From Bacillota bacterium (GTDB lineage: Bacteria; Bacillota; Clostridia; Christensenellales; Aristaeellaceae): a DNA stretch of 25,182 bases. Numbering within the stretch: position 1 is the stretch's first letter; every line of letters begins with the position of its first letter. The notes beneath the pieces are model-generated. The model was not told the origin of the DNA, did no database searches, and saw only the letters and a list, made by a program, of their open reading frames with translations. The DNA is taken from contig JAEWAH010000159.1 of assembly GCA_023391725.1 (NCBI GenBank), forward strand, positions 1-25,182, read 5' to 3'. Both the position numbers and the translations under genes were made by a program. This document shows positions 14,972 through 23,000 of the stretch, piece by piece.

Positions 14972-15008
14972 GAGTAAGCCCCCTGCTTTTACATGTATAA
15001 GGCTATGT

Positions 15009-15049
15009 AAAAAAACGGCCCGCTCCCATAAACTCAAACGGGAGCGGGC
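15009..15049 (-). terminator. Intrinsic terminator of the oadB-oadG transcript
   Basis: A 10-bp GC-rich stem (15018-15027 with 15040-15049), read on the - strand, is followed by CG and a seven-T run (15009-15015). It lies 26 bases after the oadG-like stop codon. Confidence 0.88.
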
Positions 15050-15074
15050 GCTGAATCTCAGGAAATAGGAGGTA

Positions 15075-15278
15075 TCAATCCTCTTCTTCCTCTTCCTTCT
15101 CCTTGATGTGCTGCATCCCTTTGATGATCACAAACAGCAGGAACAGGACCAGGAATACCCCGGCTAGGCCCAGGACCGTGGTGGTGAGCCCCTTGCCCAT
15201 AAGGGTATCGGCAAAGGAGGTGGAAGCGGCGGGCGCAACGGTTTCAGCCAGCGCGGAAGCGAACAGCCATTTGAACAT
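15075..15278 (-). CDS. OadG-like small subunit of a sodium-pump decarboxylase
   Basis: A 67-residue protein with a short N-terminal segment, one membrane helix (TTTVLGLAGVFLVLFLLFVIIKGM) and a very acidic tail (EKEEEEED). Helix position and length match the gamma subunit (OadG/MmdD family) that holds sodium-pump decarboxylase complexes together. The start is ATG 15278 with AAGG nine bases upstream; a TTG three codons earlier is too close to that site. It follows oadB by 33 bases. No decarboxylase alpha or biotin-carrier gene is in the window. Confidence 0.75.
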   Translation of the reverse strand: MFKWLFASALAETVAPAASTSFADTLMGKGLTTTVLGLAGVFLVLFLLFVIIKGMQHIKEKEEEEED

Positions 15279-15311
15279 ATTCGTCAACCTTCTTTCTTAA
15301 GGTTTACAAAA

Positions 15312-16511
15312 TCAACGGGATAGGAGCATGGTCACCAGGGTGATCACCATACCACCGGCCACCACAGAGCCCAACTGGCCGGACACGTTGGCGCTGATGG
15401 CCTGCATGAGAACGAAGTTGTAGGGATCGTCATCCTTGGCCATCTTCTGGATCACGCGGGCGCTCATGGGGAAGGCGGAGATGCCGGCTGCGCCGATCAT
15501 GGGGTTGACCTTGTTCTTGCGGAACAGGTTCAGAAGCTTGGCAAAGAGCACGCCGCCAGCGGTATCGAATATGAAGGCGAACAGACCCAGGCCCATGATG
15601 AGCAGCGTGTTCCACTGCAGGAAATTGGCAGCCACCATGGTGGAGCCGATGGTCAGGCCCAGGAGGATGGTGACAAGGTTGGCTAGCTCGTTCTGCGCGG
15701 TCTTGTTAAGCCGTTCCAGCACGCCGCAGGCACGCAGAAGGTTACCGAACATCAGAGAGCCGATCAAAGGCGCGCTCATGGGCACCAGAATGCCGGAAAT
15801 CAGCGTGACGACGATGGGGAAGAGGATCAGAGCCGTGCGGGGCGCCTTGTCCTCATGATACTCCATGCGGATCATCCGCTCTTTCTTGGTGGTCAGGGCC
15901 TTGATCACCGGGGGCTGGATTACGGGTACCAGGGACATATAGCTATAGGCCGCCACGGAGATGGGGGCCATGAAATCTTTTAACTGGAAGTGGTTGGCCA
16001 CATACAATGTGGTTGGACCGTCTGCCGCGCCGATAATGCCGATGGCGGAGGCCAGCTTCATGATCATATCATTATTGCCAGCCAGACCCGGAATCACCAG
16101 GGGGATCAAAACCAGGGAGACAAGGAACGTGGCAAAGATGCCGAACTGGGCCGCCGCGCCGAAGAAGATCATGGCGGGGTCCTTCATCAGCGGGGTAAAA
16201 TCGCACATGGCGCCCACCGCGATGAAGATCAAAAGCGGGAACAGCTCGTTGGCGATACCGAAGTTAAACAGCACTGTGAGGAAGCCGTCCTTGCCCATCA
16301 CAGCGGGGAGCGCCGTCTCCAATACGGGGGGCAGGTTAGCCAGAATGGCGCCAAAGCCGATGGGCAGCAAAAGCGCGGGTTCATAATCCTTTTTGATGGC
16401 CAGATAAATGAGAATGATGGCTACAATGAACATGATCAGCGTTTTCCAGCCATCCGCGGAAAACAAATAGATGACGCCGGAGAATAGCTCGTTTAGAAGG
16501 TTCCCTCCCAT
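15312..16511 (-). CDS. Sodium ion-translocating decarboxylase beta subunit (OadB/MmdB/GcdB)
   Basis: A 399-residue membrane protein with about ten hydrophobic segments that couples decarboxylation of a carboxybiotin to sodium export. Family marks include PIGFGAILAN, FPLLIFIAVGAMCDFTPL, the central IGAADGPTTLYVA with its conserved Asp, and NPMIGAAGISAFPMSARV. Length is usual for the family. The start is ATG 16511 with GGGAGG nine bases before it. Whether the partner uses oxaloacetate, methylmalonyl-CoA, glutaconyl-CoA or malonate cannot be told from this subunit. Transcribed with the oadG-like gene from the promoter at 16556-16585. Confidence 0.93.
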   Translation of the reverse strand: MGGNLLNELFSGVIYLFSADGWKTLIMFIVAIILIYLAIKKDYEPALLLPIGFGAILANLPPVLETALPAVMGKDGFLTVLFNFGIANELFPLLIFIAVGAMCDFTPLMKDPAMIFFGAAAQFGIFATFLVSLVLIPLVIPGLAGNNDMIMKLASAIGIIGAADGPTTLYVANHFQLKDFMAPISVAAYSYMSLVPVIQPPVIKALTTKKERMIRMEYHEDKAPRTALILFPIVVTLISGILVPMSAPLIGSLMFGNLLRACGVLERLNKTAQNELANLVTILLGLTIGSTMVAANFLQWNTLLIMGLGLFAFIFDTAGGVLFAKLLNLFRKNKVNPMIGAAGISAFPMSARVIQKMAKDDDPYNFVLMQAISANVSGQLGSVVAGGMVITLVTMLLSR

Positions 16512-16555
16512 AATGCGGTCCTCCCTTTATGTTACGACTCGCCAAAAACTGCGTT

Positions 16556-16585
16556 ATTATAACACTATATCATTGTGTATGTCAA
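16556..16585 (-). promoter_or_regulatory. Promoter of oadB-oadG
   Basis: On the - strand TTGACA (16585-16580) and TATAAT (16561-16556) are perfect hexamers with an 18-base spacer. The leader to the oadB ATG is about 38 bases. Confidence 0.82.
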
Positions 16586-16650
16586 ATGCGGGATCGCGCT
16601 CCGCCTATGCCGTTTGCCTTTTGTGGGTTTTGAGGAAGAAACTGGGGAAT

Positions 16651-16679
16651 TTGCATTTTGTACGAATTTGTGCTACAAT
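16651..16679 (+). promoter_or_regulatory. Promoter of the CNNM transporter gene
   Basis: TTGCAT (16651-16656) and TACAAT (16674-16679) with a 17-base spacer. Transcription would start near 16686, giving a leader of about 185 bases. It is divergent from the oadB promoter, 65 bases away. Confidence 0.65.
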
Positions 16680-16685
16680 ACATAC

Positions 16686-16814
16686 CATCCTGGTGAAGAG
16701 GTGTGGATCTTGGACGAACCTCCCAGTCCCTTACGATCTGTGACGGGGACCAAGCATATTTTTACCGGCGTTGTCAACTTAAGGCGCAGGGCTGTTTTGC
16801 CCTTGCGCTTTTTT
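16686..16814 (+). promoter_or_regulatory. Structured leader with attenuator-like terminator (candidate riboswitch)
   Basis: Between the promoter and the CNNM gene the leader can form GAGGT/ACCTC (about 16698-16722) and GTCCC/GGGAC (about 16726-16750) stems. An intrinsic terminator follows: GCGCAGGGC pairs with GCCCTTGCGC (one bulge) and six T's come at 16809-16814. A terminator between a promoter and its only gene implies conditional read-through. I could not match the leader to the M-box, yybP-ykoY, fluoride, NiCo, T-box or cobalamin consensus by eye. The ligand is unknown; a metal ion would fit the downstream gene. Confidence 0.5.
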
Positions 16815-16870
16815 GCTTTGCACCGGGCAGGGCTTCACACTGCCCGCGGCATCGGAAAGGAAACGGATAA

Positions 16871-18151
16871 ATGGACCTGATCGCCTTCCCAACCATCGTA
16901 GTCATCGTGCTTTGCATCGCGCTATCCGCATTTTTCTCCGCCGCCCAGATAGCCTTTTCACAAGTGAACAGGGCCCGGCTTAAAAGCCTGGCTTTCGGCG
17001 GGAATATGAAGGCGGAAAGGACCCTGGGCCTTTTGGATAAGCAGGACCGCCTGCTTTGCGCATTGCTCATCGCCGACCGCCTGGCGGATATTCTGGCCGT
17101 ATCCCTCGCTGCCGCACTGTTTAATCAACTGCTGGGCATCTGGGGCCTGATCCTGTCCATTTTAGGCATGCTGCTCATTCTTCTTTTCCTTGGCGAGGCG
17201 GTCCCCACGGCCTTGGCCAAAGACGCGCCGGAAAGGCTTGCCCTGCGCGCCGTGCCATATGTTCGGCCGCTCATGGCGATTTTGGCGCCCCTTTCCTTCC
17301 TGTACCTGAAAACAGACGAGCTGCTTAGCATACGGTTCAAACCCCAGGAGGAGCCCCCTTTGGAAGAGGAACTCATCACCATGGTGGATGAGGCTCAAAG
17401 CGAGGGGGACATGGATGAACACGAGGGGGAACTGATCCGATCGGCCATCGAGTTTACGGACCTGGATGTGCGTGACATCCTGACCCCCCGGGTGGACGTG
17501 ATCGGCCTTTCTGCAGACAGCACCATGGAGGAGGCGGCCGATACATTTTTGAAGCATGGGTATTCCCGCCTGCCGGTATATAAAGAGACCATGGATAATA
17601 TCGTGGGCATCCTGCATGAAAAGGACTTTTACGCCGGGCGGCACGATGGGAAAGAGGAAATTGAGCCATTGATGAAGCCAGCGGTGTATGCTCCCGCCAC
17701 ACTGAAGACGTCGAAGCTTTTGAAGCTGCTGCAAAGCAGCAAGAACCACATGGCGGTGATCGTGGACGAGTTTGGCGGCACGGAAGGCATCGTCACCTTG
17801 GAGGATGTGCTGGAAGAGCTGGTGGGCGAGATATACGACGAGCATGACGACGTGCTGGAGACGGTAATCACCCAGGAGGACGGGAGCCTGCTGGTGGACG
17901 GCGGGGCCGACCTGGAAGAAATACTGGAACTCATCCATCTAAAGAAAGAGCACGAGGCGGATACCGTGGGCGGCTGGGTGGCCGAGCAGATGGGGCAGAT
18001 CCCCAAGGTGGGGGAAGGCTTTGAGGTGGAAGGAATCCGCGTGCAGGCCACCCGCGTGTGGAAGCGCCGTGTGACGCAGGTGCGCATCGTGCCTCCCGCA
18101 CCCAAAGAGGAAGCCGAGGCCCTTGTAGGGATGAACAGCATCATACAATGA
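16871..18151 (+). CDS. CNNM/CorC-type (HlyC, TlyC-like) transporter with CBS pair
   Basis: A 426-residue membrane protein of the hemolysin C/CorC family, linked in known members to magnesium or other divalent cation export. The N-terminal DUF21/CNNM membrane domain spans about residues 1-160 (VIVLCIALSAFFSAAQIAFS, then ILSILGMLLILLFLGEAVP). Two CBS domains follow at about 195-315 (RDILTPRVDVIGL, YSRLPVYKETMDNIVGILHE, HMAVIVDEFGGTEGIVTLED). The C terminus is the CorC_HlyC domain (VGGWVAEQMGQIPKVGEGFE). The start is ATG 16871 with AAAGG upstream. The CBS pair may sense ATP or AMP. The long leader with a terminator suggests that expression answers to a signal. Confidence 0.92.
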   Translation: MDLIAFPTIVVIVLCIALSAFFSAAQIAFSQVNRARLKSLAFGGNMKAERTLGLLDKQDRLLCALLIADRLADILAVSLAAALFNQLLGIWGLILSILGMLLILLFLGEAVPTALAKDAPERLALRAVPYVRPLMAILAPLSFLYLKTDELLSIRFKPQEEPPLEEELITMVDEAQSEGDMDEHEGELIRSAIEFTDLDVRDILTPRVDVIGLSADSTMEEAADTFLKHGYSRLPVYKETMDNIVGILHEKDFYAGRHDGKEEIEPLMKPAVYAPATLKTSKLLKLLQSSKNHMAVIVDEFGGTEGIVTLEDVLEELVGEIYDEHDDVLETVITQEDGSLLVDGGADLEEILELIHLKKEHEADTVGGWVAEQMGQIPKVGEGFEVEGIRVQATRVWKRRVTQVRIVPPAPKEEAEALVGMNSIIQ

Positions 18152-18161
18152 TTGATTTGCC

Positions 18162-18200
18162 CATGCCCCTGCCTGTCCTTGTTTAGACGGCAGGGGCATG
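18162..18200. terminator. 12-bp perfect inverted repeat after the CNNM gene, overlapping the next promoter
   Basis: CATGCCCCTGCC (18162-18173) and GGCAGGGGCATG (18189-18200) form a perfect 12-bp stem with a 15-base loop, ten bases after the CNNM stop. No T-run follows. The right arm lies inside the spacer of the next promoter, so it may act as a terminator, an operator, or both. Confidence 0.55.
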
Positions 18201-18207
18201 GTATAAT
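18179..18207 (+). promoter_or_regulatory. Promoter of the DUF4352-like protein gene
   Basis: A perfect TATAAT (18202-18207) with a weak TTGTTT (18179-18184) 17 bases upstream. The -35 lies in the loop and the spacer in the right arm of the inverted repeat at 18162-18200. Confidence 0.55.
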
Positions 18208-18224
18208 GAAGAAGGAAACAGCCC

Positions 18225-18250
18225 ATGAAAACGACCAATGAAAACGACCC
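18225..18250 (+). repeat. 13-bp tandem duplication spanning a start codon
   Basis: Two adjacent copies of ATGAAAACGACC(A/C) (18225-18237 and 18238-18250) match at 12 of 13 bases. The first ATG, which has the ribosome site GAAGGA, now opens only a 9-codon frame that stops at 18254. The second ATG is in frame with the secreted protein. Confidence 0.7.
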
Positions 18251-18270
18251 ATGAAAGGGAGTGGATGCGC

Positions 18271-19548
18271 ATGATGATGCGGCAAAATAGCCGGTTATTC
18301 TCTTTGTTATTGGTTTTGATACTCTGCCTCTCCTTGGGGACTGCCGCGCGGGCGCAAACGCTCCCGGCGGGCGGTCTGGATATCAATCAGATCACAGTCA
18401 CCCAGGCGGATTTTTTGAAGGGCTTGCAGACCCTTGTGCCAACAGTGGGGAACCAGTTCCTGCTGGTCAATGTGACGGTAAAGACGGCGGATGGCAAAGA
18501 GCCTTCGGACCCCACGCCGATTTTGCTGGCGGTGGATGATGGCGGCCGCGCCTACACCCCGGCGCTGTTCGATGGAGAATCGTCCTTCACCGCGGCTTCA
18601 GAGCCGGGAAAGAAAGCCTTCCGGGTGCTGTTCGAGATTCCCGAAACGGCGGGAAACTATCAATTGATCGTACTTTCCGGGCCGGAGGGGGAAGTCAAGG
18701 GCAAGATCGACCTGGGCCGCAGCACTGCCGCCACTCAGCCCGCCGCGGCTAAAGAGCTTGCGGCCGTGGAGGGCGAAGGGTACAGCGCGACCATCCATGG
18801 CGTGACACAGAGCCATACGGCGGGAATGCAAACGGCCCCCGAGGGAATGAAGTATGCCTGGGTGGATGTGACTTTGACGGGGACGGGCAGTCAGGAATCC
18901 GTTTCCCAGCTAGCCGAAGAATGGTCCCTTCCCGATCAGGATGGGAAGGCGCAATCGGGGCTTATCCCCACCCGGGCCGCGGGGTTACTTACGCTGCTCC
19001 CGGTGAAAATGAATGAGCAGCTGCCTTCTGTCCGGGGCAAGATCGTTTTCCTTGTGAAGGAGGCGGCCACGGAGATCGCCGGGCTTCAAGTGAACGGAGT
19101 TCAAATTCCTCAAGCGCTGCCTATCACAGGAGACGAACTGGTGAGCGATCCCAAGCAGCCGGAGGCGGATGGGGCCTACCATCAGGCGGGCTGGAAGATC
19201 ACCATCAACAGCGTGCGCGTTGCGGACAAGGGAACGCTGGCAAACCCGCCCGAGGGCGCCCGGTACGTGATCGTGAACCTCACGGTGGACAACGAGTCCA
19301 CAATGAACCTTTCGGTGTCAGGCGAGCTTAACTTCGCCATGACGGACGAAGCGGGGAATGAACTTACCCAGAACTGGTTTGCAGACCTTGGGCAAAGCCT
19401 GGATGCAGAATTGCTGCCCACCCAATCAGTCACCGGGGAAGTGGCCTTCGTGCTGCCCAGCGGCATAAAGCCAGGGGACTTGCGGGTTCATCTGAACATG
19501 CTGGGCGAACCGCTTATGATCCCCATGGCCGGGTACATCACAGAATAA
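18271..19548 (+). CDS. Secreted protein with three DUF4352-like domains
   Basis: An exported protein, 425 residues from the chosen start. A signal peptide is clear (hydrophobic LFSLLLVLILCLSLG, cleavage likely after AARA), with no lipobox cysteine. Three immunoglobulin-like beta domains of about 120 residues follow: one with VGNQFLLVNVTVKTADG, one with PEGMKYAWVDVTLTGTG, and one with PEGARYVIVNLTVDNEST. Each contains the 'large enough/keep as is' strand pattern of DUF4352/telokin-like proteins and ends in a line such as SVTGEVAFVLPSG. Function is unknown for the family outside a few protease-inhibitor-like members. ATG 18271 has AAAGGGAG nine bases before it; in-frame ATGs at 18238 and 18265 are alternatives. 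The next gene follows at 16 bases. Confidence 0.75.
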   Translation: MMMRQNSRLFSLLLVLILCLSLGTAARAQTLPAGGLDINQITVTQADFLKGLQTLVPTVGNQFLLVNVTVKTADGKEPSDPTPILLAVDDGGRAYTPALFDGESSFTAASEPGKKAFRVLFEIPETAGNYQLIVLSGPEGEVKGKIDLGRSTAATQPAAAKELAAVEGEGYSATIHGVTQSHTAGMQTAPEGMKYAWVDVTLTGTGSQESVSQLAEEWSLPDQDGKAQSGLIPTRAAGLLTLLPVKMNEQLPSVRGKIVFLVKEAATEIAGLQVNGVQIPQALPITGDELVSDPKQPEADGAYHQAGWKITINSVRVADKGTLANPPEGARYVIVNLTVDNESTMNLSVSGELNFAMTDEAGNELTQNWFADLGQSLDAELLPTQSVTGEVAFVLPSGIKPGDLRVHLNMLGEPLMIPMAGYITE

Positions 19549-19564
19549 AGGAGAAGTCAGTTAC

Positions 19565-19696
19565 ATGGCTGTTACGACCCGCAAAAAGGCGAAAGCTGCC
19601 CGCAAGACCATTGTTGTCCGCGCGGTGTGCATCATTTTGGTGATATTGATGTTGTTGTCCCTGATGGTGACGGTGCTGCCGGGGCTCAATTGGTAA
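19565..19696 (+). CDS. 43-residue single-helix membrane protein
   Basis: A small gene with ribosome site AAAGGAG (overlapping the end of the previous gene's stop) ten bases before ATG 19565. The protein has a very basic N terminus (MAVTTRKKAKAARK), one membrane helix (VCIILVILMLLSLMVTVLP) and ends GLNW. Net charge suggests the N terminus stays inside. It lies 16 bases after the DUF4352-like gene and is probably in the same operon. Short basic-plus-helix proteins of this kind are common beside Clostridia genes but have no assigned role. Real gene likely from the ribosome site and composition. Confidence 0.7.
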   Translation: MAVTTRKKAKAARKTIVVRAVCIILVILMLLSLMVTVLPGLNW

Positions 19697-19915
19697 GGGA
19701 AGACGGCTACAGGCTACCGCTTCTTTTGCCATAGCCTGGCACCGGGTAGGAAGGATTTCACGCCTGCGGGCGCGACCAGGGCTTTCCGATCGCCCTGGAC
19801 CTTCGGAGGCATCCCCCTAAAGAATTGATCCATTTTGATGGATGCTACATTAGTGACCTGCTGGACAAGGCATCAATTACCTATATTTCCCTGATGAAGT
19901 TTTCCTTGAGGGGTG
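19697..19915. other. Intergenic stretch with small hairpins
   Basis: No gene is supported here. Visible structure: CAGGCTA/TAGCCTG (19710-19738), a CCAGGGC/GCCCTGG stem near 19777-19799, and ATCCAT-TTTG-ATGGAT at 19828-19843. The GC-rich CACGCCTGCGGGCGCG part looks like a decayed intergenic repeat. Confidence 0.45.
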
Positions 19916-19950
19916 CGGGGAGGGTTCCTTTTTAAAAGGAACCCTCCCCG
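19916..19950. terminator. Long inverted repeat, 17-base arms
   Basis: CGGGGAGGGTTCCTTTT is followed after one base by its exact reverse complement. The core is T/A and the outside G/C. It could end transcription of the + strand operon that finishes at 19696. With no T-run, its role is inferred. Confidence 0.55.
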
Positions 19951-19979
19951 TCTATCCCTCTTAATTTATCCCCCTGCGT

Positions 19980-20009
19980 AAAAGAGCCGCCCATCCGGGC
20001 GGCTCTTTT
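19980..20009. terminator. Bidirectional intrinsic terminator
   Basis: AAAAGAGCCGCCC-ATCC-GGGCGGCTCTTTT: a 13-bp perfect stem with A and T flanks, so it works in both directions. It lies 27 bases after the PFOR stop codon on the - strand. Confidence 0.85.
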
Positions 20010-20035
20010 GCGCTGAGTCAATAAGATGATATGGC

Positions 20036-23000
20036 TTACTGAGCCATCTTTTTGTAGGTTGCCAGGCGCTGAGCGGCGTCCTTTTCGGCCTGGGCGAAGA
20101 GCTCTTCGGCGGCCTCGGGGAACTGCTTGGCCAGGGTGGTATAGCGGGTCTCGCCCTTGAGGAAGTCCTGGTAGCTCTGGGTGGGATCCTTGCTGTCCAG
20201 GGTGAAGGGGTTCTTGCCCTCGTCCTGAAGGTCCGGATTGAACCTGTACAACGGCCAGTAGCCAGCGGCCACAGCCTTGCGGATCTCGGCCTGGGAAAGA
20301 CCCATGTTGATACCATGGTTGATGCAGGGGGAGTAGGCGATGATGAGGGAGCGGCCCTTGTAAGCCTCGGCCTCGGCGACCGCCTTCATCAGCTGGGCGG
20401 GGTTGGCGCTCATGGCAACGGTAGCCACGTACACATAGCCGTAGCTCATGGCCATCATGCCCAGGTCCTTCTTGCGGGTGCGCTTGCCGGCAGCGGCGAA
20501 CTTCGCCACAGCGCCGGTGGGGCTGGACTTGGAGGCCTGGCCGCCGGTGTTGGAGTACACTTCGGTATCAAGCACCAGCACGTTCACATCCTGGCCAGCG
20601 GCCAGCACATGGTCGAGCCCGCCGTAACCGATATCGTAGGCCCAGCCGTCGCCGCCGAAGATCCAAACAGACTTCTTGACTAACAGGTCGGCGCTGCCGA
20701 TGACCTCCCGGGCCAAGGTGCAGGCTTCACAGGTGCAGACCTTGCCGTTCTTCAGCCACTCGGCTTCCCACTCAGTGCCGGTCAGGTCGACATCCACGCC
20801 GTCCTTGCAAGCGGCCAGGAGCTTTTCGCTGGCGGCCTTGGAGCCTTCAGCGTCATCCTTGTTCGCCAGCCATTCCTTGCCGGCTTCCTTGATGGCTTCC
20901 TCGGCATACTCAACGGCAATCAGTTTGTCAATGGTTTCGGCCAGCTTTTCACGGCGCTGGGAGAAGGCAAGCTGCATACCGAAGCCAAACTCCGCGTTGT
21001 CTTCAAAGAGGCTGTTGGCCCAAGCGGGGCCCTGGCCCTTGGCGTTCACGGTGTAGGGGCAGGTGGGGGCGGAACCGCCATAGATGGAGGAGCAGCCCGT
21101 GGCGTTGGCGATGACCATCCGGTCGCCGAACAGCTGGGTGATGAGCTTTACATAAGGCGTTTCGCCGCAGCCAGCGCAGGCGCCGGAGAACTCGAAGAGG
21201 GGCTTTAAGGCCTGGCTGTTTTTCACGGAGGCCTTGTTGGTGATGGTGGTGACTTCCGGCATGGTCATGGCAAACTCCCAGAAGGGCTCCTGGAACTTTT
21301 GGGTCTCCAGGGGTTCCATCTCCAACGCCTTGGTCTTGGCGGGGCACACCTCGGCGCAGTTGGAGCAGCCGGTGCAGTCCATGGGGCTGATCTGGATGCG
21401 GTACTGCATCCCGGCGAATTCCTTGCCGGTGGCGGGCTTGGTCACATAGCCCTCGGGCGCATCCTTCATCATGGCGTCGGGAGTATAGATGGGCCGGATC
21501 ACAGCGTGGGGGCAAACCAGTGCGCAGGTGTTGCACTGGATGCAGTTTTCGGGGATCCACTTGGGAACCTTCACCGCGATGCCGCGCTTTTCAAACTTGG
21601 TGGTGCCGGTGGGCACAACGCCGGCCGGATCAAACTTTGAGACGGGCAGCTTGTCGCCTTCCTGGGTGAGGATCGGGGCGATGACATCATAGAAGTAGTC
21701 GGTGGCCTCGATGTGCACAGGCACGGCGCCGGTGGTGGCGTTGGCCCAAGCGGCGGGCACGGGCACTTCCTTCAGCCCCGCGATGGCGTGGTCGATGGCG
21801 TCGTAGTTCTGCTGAACAACCTTGTCGCCCTTCTTGCCGTAGGTCTTTTTGGCATAGGACTTCATGTAGTTCTCGGCTTCGTTATAGGGGATAACTTCGG
21901 CCAGCTTAAAGAACGCCGCCTGCATGATGGTGTTGATACGGCCGCCCATGCCCACCTTGGCCGCCAATTCGATGGCGTTGATGGTGTAGAAGCGGGCTTT
22001 TTTCTGGGCCAGCAGCTGCTTCATCTTGGCGGGGAGCTGCTCTTCCATTTCGGCAGGAGACCAGGGGCTGTTCAGGAGGAACACGCCGCCTTCCTTCAAG
22101 GAAGAAACCATGTCATACACGGTGACATAGGAGGGGTTGTGGCAGGCCACAAAGTCCGCCGCGTCGATGAGGTAGGTGGACTGGATGGGGGACTTGCCAA
22201 AGCGCAGGTGGCTCACGGTCAGGCCGCCGGACTTCTTGGAGTCGTAGGCGAAGTAGCCCTGCGCGTACATATCGGTATGGTCGCCGATGATCTTGATGGA
22301 GTTTTTGTTGGCGCCAACGGTACCGTCGGAGCCCAGGCCGTAGAACTTGCAGGAGACGGTGCCGGCGGGAGCGGCATTGATCAGCGCGCCCATGGGCAGG
22401 CTGGTGTGGGATACGTCATCCTCGATGCCAACGGTGAAGTGATTCTTCATGGCGCCAGACAGGTTATCGAACACCGCCTTGACCATGGTGGGGGTGAATT
22501 CCTTGCTGCCCAGACCATAGCGGCCGCCCACAACATCCAGCTGCTTGCCGGCTTCGGCAAGAGCGGCGCGCACATCGGTGTATAGGGGCTCGCCAAGGCT
22601 CCCGGCTTCCTTGGTGCGATCCAACACCGCCAGCTTTTTGCAGGAGGCGGGAATGGCGCTAAGGAAATGCTTGGCGGAGAAGGGGCGGTACAGGCGGACC
22701 TTGATGAGGCCGACCTTTTCGCCTTTCTTCAGCAGCAGGTTGATGGTCTCTTCAATGGCCTCGCAGCCGGAGCCCATGGCGATGATGACACGGTCGGCAT
22801 CTGGCGCGCCAACGTATTGGAAGAGCTCATACTTGCGGCCGGTAAGCTTAGCCACTTCGGCCATAACGCCTTCCACGGCGGCGGGAACGGCTTCATAAAA
22901 TTTGTTGGCCGCTTCCCTGTTCTGGAAGTAGATATCGGGATTTTGAGCGGTGCCCTGCTGATGGGGATGCTCGGGGTTCAGGCCGCGGGCACGGAACTCC

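Noticed and set aside
16686..16814. M-box, yybP-ykoY or T-box riboswitch before the CNNM gene
   Set aside because: The conserved blocks of those classes could not be found, so only an unassigned leader is reported.
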